Of a stretch of DNA of 11,695 nt, positions 5,710-11,695 are shown one piece after another; position 1 is the stretch's first letter; the number at the start of each line of letters is the position of its first letter. This DNA is from an uncultured Lachnospiraceae bacterium. Its GTDB lineage: Bacteria > Bacillota > Clostridia > Lachnospirales > Lachnospiraceae. The stretch lies in the NCBI GenBank assembly GCA_949346185.1, contig CASGVX010000037.1:1-11695 (forward strand), in the 5' to 3' direction. Below the pieces are notes generated by a model. The model did no database searches and had not been told where the DNA came from. It saw nothing but the letters and a program-made list of their open reading frames with translations. The position numbers and the translations under genes are program-made.

Positions 5710-8124
5710 TTGAAAAAACGAGTTTTTTCGGCTGTTTTAGTGCTTTGTCTATGTATTTCTTCCCTGTCAGTGGCACACGCACGACAGGAAGGCTCATTGC
5801 GGCAGGGGAAGGCTTCTGGGGAAGAATTTTCATCCAGCGCCCGCAACAGCACGATTCCTACGCCAACGGAAGTATATCAGGCCATGACCTCGCTGAAGGA
5901 TCGAGAAGAGTATAAGGAGGGGACGGTCTGGACCAATGAGGAGCCCTATTCAGATTCTAAGGGATATTACCGTTGGAAGGGAGGGACTCTTGACGGAAAA
6001 AATGTCGCAGCCGTAGGCTGCGTAGCCTTTGCCTTCATACTTAGCGATGAAGCCTTTGGCAGCCTGCCAGCCAGAATGTATCCGGCGGGTCAGTTTGCAT
6101 ATGAGGATATAAAGGCCGGAGATATTCTGCGGGTCAACAATGACGCCCATACCGTGATCGTGCTGGAAGTGAATGATGCGGGCGTGGTAGTCGCCGAAGG
6201 AAACATCAGCACGGGAGATCACAAAGGTAAGGTTCATTGGGGACGGGCAATATCTAAGGAAGAGGTGATGAGCAGTTCCAGCCATTATATTACCCGTTAC
6301 CCGGAAGGCTATGTGCCTCCGGATGATCCGGAGGCCAATGTATCAATAGCATCGGGAGTTCTGGAAGGAGGGCTTGCCTGGAACTTGACGAAGGCGGGCG
6401 CGCTGACAATCTCGGGCCAGGGAGCCATGCCGGATTTCAGCAGTGCAGGAGAGCAGCCGTGGAGCAAAAACGGCAGCCAAATACGAAAGGTGGTCATTGG
6501 GAACGGCGTTACCGGTATCGGATCTTGTGCTTTTCAGGATTGCGGAGTTTTAAGCGCAGAGATTTCCCCCAGCGTGACAACGATTGGCAACAATGCTTTC
6601 CGCAGTTCCGCAATGATTTCTGTGACCATTTCTTCCAGCGTGAAGACAATTGGTGACAGTGCCTTCCGGCAATGCCAAAATCTTAGTTCGGTGACTATTT
6701 CCGAAGGAGTGGAGACCATTTGTCAAAATGCGTTCCGTGCCTGTACCAGTCTCGCTTCCATCGTCATTCCTGCCAGTATCGGTGAGGTGGGCGCCGCCGC
6801 ATTTTTTGATTGCCAGGCCATGACGAGCGCAGCGTTTGCTCCCGGCAGCAGGCAGGTAAAAATGGGTGACAACATTTTTACGCGTTGCTATTATCTGATG
6901 AATGTAACACTTCCGAAAAGCATAGACCGCATTGGGGAGGGCATGTTTCAGAATTGCCTGATGCTTGCCGGGCTGGAAATTCCTCAAGGTGCGGAAAGGA
7001 TAGAAGCATCAGCATTTGCGTCCTGCTCCGGATTTACTACTGTCATAATTCCGGACAGCGTAACCTCAATAGGGATAGCCGCATTCGCATCCTGTCCGCT
7101 GAAGGATATCTACTTTTCCGGCACTGAAGCGCAGTGGAACAGCATCAGTAAATTGGGGGATACGGCAGCGGTAGTGTCAAAAGTGACAATGCATTATAAT
7201 TATATTCCGCCTACCAGTCCCAATCCGGGGGACGGTGATGACAATAATAATGGTGACAATCCCGGAGGAAGTGACAATCCCGGAGGAAGTGATAATCCCG
7301 GAGGAAGTGACAATCCCGGAGGAAGTGACAATCCCGGAGGAAGTGACAATCCCGGAGCAAGTGATAATCCCGGAGGAAGTGACAATCCCGGAGCAAGTGA
7401 TAACCCTGGAAACAGCGATACCCCCGGGGGAAGCAACTCTTCTGGAAACGTGGGAAATCAGACACCGGAACAGAAGCCATTTGCACAGGGGAAAATCTTT
7501 ACGAAAGCCAATGCCACTTATAAGGTAACAAATGCCGGCCAAGAGGTGGAATTGACAGCGGTCAAATCAACGTCAGCGAAGATTATAATCAATACGGTTA
7601 CAGGAACGGACGGCGTCAAGTACAGGGTGACCTCTATCCGGCCAAAGGCAATGCAGAACAATAAAAAAATGACCAGTCTGACCATTGGCCCGAATGTAAA
7701 AACCATCGGAGCCAATGCATTTTCGGGCTGTACTAAGCTTGCAACAGTTGCGTTCGGGAAAAACACAGCCTCGATCGGAGCAGGAGCATTCAAGGGATGT
7801 ACTGCCTTAAAGAAGGTGATTTCCCTGCCGGATAGCGTAAAGGCCATTGGGGCAAATGCATTTTCCGGATGCAAAAAGATTACGGTATTTACCATTGGCA
7901 AGACATCGAAATCCAGTCTGACAACAATCGGAAAGGGCTCGTTTAGCGGATGCAGGAAACTTGGCAAAGTAACGATTAAGTCAAAGAAACTTAAACTTGT
8001 GGGAAAACAGGCATTTAAGGGCAGCAAATCCAGTCTGAAAGTGAAAGTGCCGTCCGATAAGTGGAAGAAATATAAGAAGATTCTGAAAAAGGCTGGACTG
8101 AAGGCTAGACAGGTAAGAAAATAA
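5710..8124 (+). CDS. Secreted BspA-like LRR_5 protein with an N-terminal CHAP/NlpC-P60-like domain
   Basis: With the TTG start the product is 804 residues. Residues 1-24 are a signal peptide (MKKR, hydrophobic core, cut after AHA). Residues about 55-200 resemble a papain-like CHAP/NlpC-P60 domain: Cys104 in AVGCVAFAF, His147 in DAHTVIVLEV, and Glu163/Asn165 in VAEGN could form a catalytic set. From about 218 comes the GxLAWNLTxxGALTISGxGAMPDF module that commonly introduces BspA-like repeats. LRR_5 units follow (about 245-490, motifs like VTTIGNNAF and VTSIGIAAF). A DNPGGS linker of ten units covers 516-575. A second LRR_5 block ends in a Lys-rich tail (about 590-804). No LPXTG, membrane tail or SLH domain is seen, so attachment to the wall, if any, is by charge or the repeats. 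Likely a secreted surface protein for wall or host-polymer contact; peptidase or amidase activity is inference. Confidence 0.88.
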   Translation: MKKRVFSAVLVLCLCISSLSVAHARQEGSLRQGKASGEEFSSSARNSTIPTPTEVYQAMTSLKDREEYKEGTVWTNEEPYSDSKGYYRWKGGTLDGKNVAAVGCVAFAFILSDEAFGSLPARMYPAGQFAYEDIKAGDILRVNNDAHTVIVLEVNDAGVVVAEGNISTGDHKGKVHWGRAISKEEVMSSSSHYITRYPEGYVPPDDPEANVSIASGVLEGGLAWNLTKAGALTISGQGAMPDFSSAGEQPWSKNGSQIRKVVIGNGVTGIGSCAFQDCGVLSAEISPSVTTIGNNAFRSSAMISVTISSSVKTIGDSAFRQCQNLSSVTISEGVETICQNAFRACTSLASIVIPASIGEVGAAAFFDCQAMTSAAFAPGSRQVKMGDNIFTRCYYLMNVTLPKSIDRIGEGMFQNCLMLAGLEIPQGAERIEASAFASCSGFTTVIIPDSVTSIGIAAFASCPLKDIYFSGTEAQWNSISKLGDTAAVVSKVTMHYNYIPPTSPNPGDGDDNNNGDNPGGSDNPGGSDNPGGSDNPGGSDNPGGSDNPGASDNPGGSDNPGASDNPGNSDTPGGSNSSGNVGNQTPEQKPFAQGKIFTKANATYKVTNAGQEVELTAVKSTSAKIIINTVTGTDGVKYRVTSIRPKAMQNNKKMTSLTIGPNVKTIGANAFSGCTKLATVAFGKNTASIGAGAFKGCTALKKVISLPDSVKAIGANAFSGCKKITVFTIGKTSKSSLTTIGKGSFSGCRKLGKVTIKSKKLKLVGKQAFKGSKSSLKVKVPSDKWKKYKKILKKAGLKARQVRK
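7255..7434 (+). repeat. Tandem array of ten 18-bp units coding DNPGGS
   Basis: The unit GACAATCCCGGAGGAAGT is repeated head to tail. Eight units (7255-7398) are identical or differ by one or two bases (GAT for GAC, GCA for GGA). Two more (7399-7434) are diverged: DNPGNS and DTPGGS. Because 18 is a multiple of three, gain or loss of units changes only linker length. It joins the two LRR blocks. Near-identity of the inner units against decayed outer ones suggests recent expansion. It is not a CRISPR array: there are no spacers. Confidence 0.95.
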
Positions 8125-8217
8125 CTATGTTTGCTTTTTGCAATGTTAAAGGGGGAAAAACGTTAATGCATGAAGGTTCCGAAAATTAAATAGGGTTTTC
8201 TCAGGTACAACATTTTC

Positions 8218-8259
8218 TTATGCCAGAGCGTGTTCCATCAAGGACACGCTCTGGCATAA
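8218..8259. other. Long hairpin between the convergent LRR genes
   Basis: TTATGCCAGAGCGTGT (8218-8233) pairs without mismatch with ACACGCTCTGGCATAA (8244-8259), extended inward by two G-C pairs past a bulged T, with a 5-base loop. This 16-bp stem lies between the 3' ends of two converging genes and probably ends or protects both transcripts. It is unusual in having Ts before and As after the stem on both strands, so neither RNA gets the U-run of a standard intrinsic terminator. A function in terminating is likely from position but not shown by the sequence alone. Confidence 0.55.
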
Positions 8260-8292
8260 AAAATGAATTTTGGCATGTTACTCCAATTAGAA

Positions 8293-10251
8293 TTATAAGG
8301 TAATCAAAGTTGCATTTGCCCTTCTAGCCATGTTGCGCATGGTATAGGTATCCGGCCCCACGATAACAGCCAGCCGATCACAGGAGGATATGCCGCTGGA
8401 AGAGCCATAGCTCAGTTTCTTAGAATTGAAGACAATAGACTTCAAATCCTTTGCATGATATATTGCGTTATAGCGAAGATAGCGCAATCGCTTCCCAAAA
8501 TATAATTTTGCCAGATAGGTTGCATTCTCGAAAGCCCAGGATTTCACTTCTTTTACGGAATTTGGCACATTAAATACCTTCGCAGTTTTCCTGGCCGGAT
8601 ATTTGATCAGGGCAGTGAGAGAACGATTATATAAAACACCATCCCGGACGCGGTATTTCCCGCCCGTTCCACCAGTAAAGGCGACAATCTTATTGCAATC
8701 CTTAAAGGCTGCCCCGCTCAGAGAACGCAATCTGGAGGGAATGTGAACTGTTCGCACTTTCGTGTTTGAAAAAACATGACTTCCAATGGAAGTAACGGAA
8801 TCCGGCAATGTTATCCGAATCAGATTTGTATCTTCCGAAAATGCCCCCGCCTCAATTTTTCTAGCACCGGATAAGATCGTAACGGAACGAAGATTCTTCA
8901 TTTCCGAAAAAGCATACTTTCCAATGGAATTTGCAGAAATCGTCACATTGCGCAAATAGGAATTTCCTGAAAAGGCATTGGAACGAATCCGCTTGAGGCT
9001 TCCGGGAGTGCGGAAGGAACCGCTGGTTTTATGCAAGGGATATTGAATTAATTTTGTCTTGGCCTTATTGTATAATACCCCTGCCACACTGCAATAGTTT
9101 GCGTTGCCAGCGGCAACATTGATCTTCTGCAAGCTCACGCAATTGTTAAAAGCCCCCGGATTAATCCCCTTTACGCTGGAAGGAATGTTAATTCTCTTTA
9201 ATTTTTGACAGTTTGCAAATACCCGGTTTCCAATAAATGTCACCTTGGATTTTAATGTAATACTGCGAATATCTGTCTCCTGAAAAGCGCCATTGCCGAC
9301 AAACTGCATATTGAAATTCATCTTGATTTTCTGTAATCCGCTGCCAGCAAAGGTCCGGTCTCCAATAGCATAAGCTTTGCTGTTTAGCGTAAATTTCTTT
9401 AATGCGCTGCAATTTGCAAAAGCCCTTTTCTTGATAATAGAAACTGTTTTTGGCAGTGCCACTCTTCTGAGTTTGCTGCATCCCTCAAAGGCTGATTCAG
9501 GTACATTCTTTATTTTTCCTGGCAGTGCTGCCGTTCTCAACGACGTACAGCGCCGAAAAATACCCTCTCCCAGTTTGGTCTTTGCATTGGCAAAGCGAAC
9601 AGAAGTCAAATCGCTACAGGCAAAAAAAGCCAGTTTTCCCACATAAGTAACCTTGGACGGAATCAAAACAGATTTTAACGCATAATTGCGATAAAAGGCA
9701 CAGTCGCCAATATATTGTAACTTCCTATTTAGCTTGATACTGGCTAACTTATAGCAATTTGCAAAAGCGGATGTCTCAATGTTCCGGATAGAGGAAGGCA
9801 GCGTAATCCTTTTCAGCGAAATACAGTTTCTGAATACTCCCTCTTCCAGCACGCTTAGTTTCGTGCCAAAAGAAATGGAAGAAAGTGCAGTACAACCAGA
9901 AAAGGCATACGCTCCTAAATCTTGTAAATTCCTTGGCAGACGGATCGTTTTCAATTTACTCGCATTGGCAAAGGCATGATTTTCAATCTCTTCCACGGTA
10001 TCCGGTACGGACACCTCAGAAAATTTTAATTTTCGAAATGCACCGTAGTCTATCTTAGTTACAGGGAACCCACCCAAGGTAGCGGGAATGCTCAGCCGAT
10101 TGCCTGAAAGATTCGTTCCTGTTACAATGGCTTCTTTTTTCCTTACCTGATATGAAAATCCATTCTCCTCATAGTCTTTAGCCTCTGCAGGTACCGATGC
10201 AGCTGCCACTATCAAAAAAAATAAAATCGCAATGAGACTTATTTTCTTCAT
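8293..10251 (-). CDS. Secreted BspA-like leucine-rich-repeat (LRR_5) protein
   Basis: The 652-residue product starts at ATG 10251 (MKKISLIAILFF...), 7 bases after GGAGG (10259-10263 on the minus strand). An in-frame ATG at 10278 would translate the ribosome site itself (KGGKN) and is rejected. Residues 1-24 or so are a signal peptide ending near PAEA. The rest is almost entirely LRR_5 repeats of about 22-24 residues with the pattern IGxxAFxxCxxLxxIxLP, for example LGAYAFSGCTALSSI and IGNRVFANCQKLKRI. The repeat run is broken twice by the insert GVLYN(K/R)xxTxLIxYP (near residues 385 and 530), a common BspA-family interruption. No catalytic domain, anchor or Gly/Pro linker is seen, unlike its convergent neighbour. 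Probably an extracellular binding protein; ligand unknown. The two genes are family members but differ in architecture, so simple tandem duplication is not obvious. Confidence 0.88.
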   Translation of the reverse strand: MKKISLIAILFFLIVAAASVPAEAKDYEENGFSYQVRKKEAIVTGTNLSGNRLSIPATLGGFPVTKIDYGAFRKLKFSEVSVPDTVEEIENHAFANASKLKTIRLPRNLQDLGAYAFSGCTALSSISFGTKLSVLEEGVFRNCISLKRITLPSSIRNIETSAFANCYKLASIKLNRKLQYIGDCAFYRNYALKSVLIPSKVTYVGKLAFFACSDLTSVRFANAKTKLGEGIFRRCTSLRTAALPGKIKNVPESAFEGCSKLRRVALPKTVSIIKKRAFANCSALKKFTLNSKAYAIGDRTFAGSGLQKIKMNFNMQFVGNGAFQETDIRSITLKSKVTFIGNRVFANCQKLKRINIPSSVKGINPGAFNNCVSLQKINVAAGNANYCSVAGVLYNKAKTKLIQYPLHKTSGSFRTPGSLKRIRSNAFSGNSYLRNVTISANSIGKYAFSEMKNLRSVTILSGARKIEAGAFSEDTNLIRITLPDSVTSIGSHVFSNTKVRTVHIPSRLRSLSGAAFKDCNKIVAFTGGTGGKYRVRDGVLYNRSLTALIKYPARKTAKVFNVPNSVKEVKSWAFENATYLAKLYFGKRLRYLRYNAIYHAKDLKSIVFNSKKLSYGSSSGISSCDRLAVIVGPDTYTMRNMARRANATLITL

Positions 10252-10258
10252 GTTTTTT

Positions 10259-10266
10259 CCTCCTTT
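10259..10266 (-). promoter_or_regulatory. Ribosome site fixing the start of the minus-strand LRR gene
   Basis: On the minus strand AAAGGAGG is followed by 7 bases and ATG-AAG-AAA, the start of a signal peptide. This decides for 10251 over the in-frame ATG at 10278, which lies upstream of the site. Confidence 0.75.
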
Positions 10267-10298
10267 TATACTCAGCAATGAAAAGATTCTACAGAATA

Positions 10299-10304
10299 AT
10301 TATA
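10299..10304 (-). promoter_or_regulatory. -10 box of the minus-strand LRR gene, with no clear -35
   Basis: TATAAT on the minus strand would start transcription near 10292, about 40 bases before the ATG. At 16-19 bases upstream there is only GTTTTT, CGTTTT or TTCGTT, none close to TTGACA. A -10 without a -35 next to phased repeats suggests dependence on an activator. Confidence 0.5.
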
Positions 10305-10310
10305 ACAATT

Positions 10311-10352
10311 AATTATTAAGAAAAACGAAAGGAATTCTTAAGAATTATTAAG
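10311..10352 (-). promoter_or_regulatory. Three phased CTTAAKAATT decamers upstream of the minus-strand LRR promoter
   Basis: Reading the minus strand, CTTAATAATT (10352-10343) is followed directly by CTTAAGAATT (10342-10333), and after 12 bases by a third copy CTTAATAATT (10320-10311). Starts are offset by 10 and 22 bp, one and two helical turns. Direct repeats on one face near -35 are typical of OmpR/PhoB-type response regulator sites. The middle copy also makes a 14-bp palindrome AATTCTTAAGAATT (10333-10346). The DNA is AT-rich, so chance is possible, but three near-identical decamers in phase are notable. Confidence 0.45.
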
Positions 10353-10491
10353 ATAATATAGAAATATTTTTCCTTAAAATGGGGATTTGTGGCTTTTTCT
10401 GTTACTGATTTGTTACTAGTTCAAAGCAAAAATTAAGAAAAAGGGCAAAATCATAGATTCTTTCGTTTTGGACTATAAAATGAAATAGGAG
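10353..10491. other. AT-rich intergenic stretch with no recognised gene
   Basis: The gap between the minus-strand LRR gene and the integrase runs from 10252 to 10632. Its left part holds the leader, -10 box and decamers of the LRR gene. From 10353 to about 10491 I see only A/T-rich sequence with stops in all frames and no convincing promoter, RNA gene or repeat. TATAAA at 10474-10479 has no good -35. The right part holds a possible short ORF and a hairpin. Confidence 0.5.
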
Positions 10492-10569
10492 ATGGTTGCA
10501 AAACTGGATAACAGAGAAGTCGCAGAAAAAATATATGCTACGTTTAAAGATATATTTGAAAGCGAATAG
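10492..10569 (+). CDS. Possible 25-residue ORF or gene remnant next to the integrase
   Basis: ATG at 10492 opens MVAKLDNREVAEKIYATFKD and ends EIFESE-like with TAG at 10567-10569 (last residues DIFESE). The composition is that of a charged helical peptide and looks coding, unlike the surrounding DNA. However AGGAG (10487-10491) touches the ATG, which is too close for efficient starting, and no promoter is clear. It could be a leftover of a gene broken when the integrase element entered, or chance. No family recognised. Confidence 0.2.
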   Translation: MVAKLDNREVAEKIYATFKDIFESE

Positions 10570-10575
10570 AATGTA

Positions 10576-10610
10576 CAAGCCGTCAATGCAATTTAAGCAA
10601 AGGCGGCTTG
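10576..10610. terminator. Hairpin after the integrase gene, possible terminator
   Basis: CAAGCCG (10576-10582) pairs with CGGCTTG (10604-10610) across a 21-base loop that holds a further TGC/GCA pairing. On the minus strand it follows the integrase stop (10633-10635) by about 22 bases and is followed by TACATTCTATTC, only partly T-rich. It could end the integrase transcript. Since integrase genes often run toward the attachment site, it may instead be part of such a site. Confidence 0.35.
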
Positions 10611-10632
10611 AGATATTTTGTGGGAGGAAGGT

Positions 10633-11649
10633 TTATTTTAAGAGTGCGATGGTGTCCCTTAGTTCTTCCATGGTTTTATGGGTGTATGTGCGCAGGCCCA
10701 CGTCAGCGGATTTGTGTCCCATCAGCATGTCGATGCACTTCTTGTTTCCTCCGGCGGAATCCAGGAGGGAGCGGAAGGTGTGCCTTGCCTCGTGGGGGGT
10801 ATGGGATGCGCCTATGGCTTTCATGGCTTCGTTCCAGAGGGGGTAGTATTTCGCTTTTGTGAGTTTCTTGCCTTCCAGAGTGATGAGGTATGGGCTGCCT
10901 TGCCCCATGCGCCGTTCTATGAGGCTACGGATGCGTGGGTGGATGGGCACGATTCTGTTTTTGCCGTTCTCGCTTTTTGAGCCGCCTAGTAGGTAGTTTT
11001 CCTCTAGGCTTACTTGGTCGCATTTCATGCCTAGGAGTTCGTTTAGCCGGAATCCTGTGTATAGGTAGATGAGGACGGTATCGACCCAGGGCTTGTCTTG
11101 GATTTCCCAGAGGGAAATGATTTCTTCTTTGGCGAAGGGGCTTTTCCGAGTTTCTGGTGCCGGGGGCACGGTGGTTATCTGGGAGTACATTTTGTCAATC
11201 AAATCTATCTCAAATGCAAATTTGTCCAGATGGCTGAATAGGTTCCGTATGTTCGTCTGGGTGGATACGCCCCGGCCGCAGCTATCAATGCAGTCCTGCA
11301 TGTGGTAGGATTTAATGCTGCGGTATTTCTTTCCGTAATATTTGGAACAATGCTTGTATGCCGCTTTTAGGGATGTTTGGTTGGCGGCGCTTAGTTTGGG
11401 CATTTTGATCTTCGCCCACCGTTGGTATAGAACTGCGAGGGTTACTTTCTCCCGGTCGATTTCCCAAGGGTTGTTGTTGTACTGCGCTAGGAGGATGTTC
11501 GCCTTTTCTTCTGTCTCGGCGTAGCCGATGGGGCTTTGCTTTGCTCGTCCGTCCTGGTCGTAGATGGTTATCTTGGCGATCCAAGGCTTTGTGCGGTTGC
11601 CTTTGAGTTTCGTGACGCTGCCGTATCCGTTGGGGTTTCTTTTTCCCAT
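10633..11649 (-). CDS. Tyrosine recombinase / phage-type integrase
   Basis: This 338-residue protein is a full-length site-specific integrase that would insert or excise DNA at an attachment site through a phosphotyrosine intermediate. Residues 1-60 form an AP2-like arm-binding domain (GYGSVTKLKGNRTKPW, then IGYAETEEKA), about 65-155 the core-binding SAM-like domain, and about 170-338 the catalytic domain. All catalytic residues are visible: Arg201 (TGFRLNELL), Lys225 (GGSKSENGK), His286 and Arg289 (HEARH), His312 (GHKS) and nucleophile Tyr322 (RTYTHKT). Length and ends look intact, so it is probably active. It is transcribed toward the LRR gene. No excisionase, repressor or tRNA is in the window, so the mobile element, phage or conjugative, presumably lies to the right, or this is a solitary integrase. 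The start is ATG 11649 after AAAGGA with a rather long spacing of 10 bases. Confidence 0.93.
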   Translation of the reverse strand: MGKRNPNGYGSVTKLKGNRTKPWIAKITIYDQDGRAKQSPIGYAETEEKANILLAQYNNNPWEIDREKVTLAVLYQRWAKIKMPKLSAANQTSLKAAYKHCSKYYGKKYRSIKSYHMQDCIDSCGRGVSTQTNIRNLFSHLDKFAFEIDLIDKMYSQITTVPPAPETRKSPFAKEEIISLWEIQDKPWVDTVLIYLYTGFRLNELLGMKCDQVSLEENYLLGGSKSENGKNRIVPIHPRIRSLIERRMGQGSPYLITLEGKKLTKAKYYPLWNEAMKAIGASHTPHEARHTFRSLLDSAGGNKKCIDMLMGHKSADVGLRTYTHKTMEELRDTIALLK

Positions 11650-11655
11650 AAAAAA

Positions 11656-11687
11656 TCAGTCCTTTCTTGTTGTGTATTTTGGACTGA
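11656..11687 (-). promoter_or_regulatory. Leader hairpin at the integrase ribosome site, followed by a T-run
   Basis: On the minus strand TCAGTCC (11687-11681) can pair with GGACTGA (11662-11656) over an 18-base loop, directly followed by TTTTTT and the ATG. The second arm contains the GGA of the ribosome site AAAGGA. So the structure could act as a weak intrinsic terminator/attenuator or hide the ribosome site. The stem is only 7 bp, so stability is modest. The promoter lies beyond the window edge. Confidence 0.4.
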
Positions 11688-11695
11688 AATGGTAT

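Noticed and set aside
7255..7434. CRISPR array
   Set aside because: Units of 18 bp abut each other without spacers and lie inside a coding frame.
7177..7542. Repetitive open frames on the minus strand and in another plus frame over the 18-bp array
   Set aside because: They arise only because the 18-bp unit lacks stops in several frames. The DNPGGS frame fits the signal peptide and LRR protein.
8125..8217. Short gene after AAAGGGGG near 8149
   Set aside because: The ATG that follows at about 8166 opens only seven codons before a stop.
10252..10632. Attachment site or tRNA next to the integrase
   Set aside because: No tRNA-like cloverleaf or TψC-type sequence was seen, and a direct repeat cannot be tested with one end only.
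10496..10846. 116-codon plus-strand frame into the end of the integrase
   Set aside because: Its second half is antisense to the integrase catalytic region, and it needs a TTG start 4 bases from AGGAG; no family recognised.

Overview
The window reads as chromosomal DNA of a gut-type anaerobic Firmicute, most likely a Lachnospiraceae-like clostridium. The basis is the AGGAGG-type ribosome sites, GTG and TTG starts, AT-rich intergenic DNA, two large secreted BspA-like (LRR_5) proteins of a style typical of that family, and an AP2-arm tyrosine integrase. Species was not determined.

Left part (1-5612): the window opens inside a small membrane protein of unknown function (1-276). An operon on the plus strand follows: an MMPL/RND-type exporter (411-2543), a secreted or membrane-anchored coiled-coil protein with xxxLxxG heptads (2695-4956) and a TetR-family regulator (4956-5612). 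A TTGACC-N17-TATAGT promoter (315-343) precedes the operon. One TGACC-type palindrome covers its -35 box and a second lies in the leader. This is the layout of a self-repressed efflux or export operon in which the last gene switches the first two. A 151-base gap after the MMPL gene holds three small hairpins.

Middle part (5586-10360): two large secreted leucine-rich-repeat proteins face each other. The plus-strand one (5710-8124) has a signal peptide, a CHAP/NlpC-P60-like Cys/His domain, a first LRR_5 block, a linker encoded by ten tandem 18-bp units, and a second LRR_5 block. It has its own extended -10 promoter laid over the end of tetR, and a TTG start behind a perfect ribosome site. The minus-strand one (8293-10251) is a signal peptide plus LRR_5 repeats only. 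A long perfect hairpin lies between their 3' ends. The minus-strand promoter has a good -10, no recognisable -35, and three phased copies of a CTTAAKAATT decamer, which suggests an activator site.

Right part (10252-11695): an AT-rich gap of about 380 bases holds the promoter just described, a possible 25-codon ORF and a hairpin. A complete tyrosine recombinase on the minus strand follows (10633-11649), with all catalytic residues. Its ribosome site lies in a small hairpin followed by six Ts. The integrase probably marks the left end of a mobile element continuing beyond the window, but no attachment repeat can be shown from one end.

No rRNA, tRNA, CRISPR array or insertion sequence was seen. 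All families here are known. The most interesting points are the two-operator control of the exporter operon, the decamer promoter, the in-frame 18-bp array and the start-codon corrections. I did not find convincing evidence of a wholly new system.
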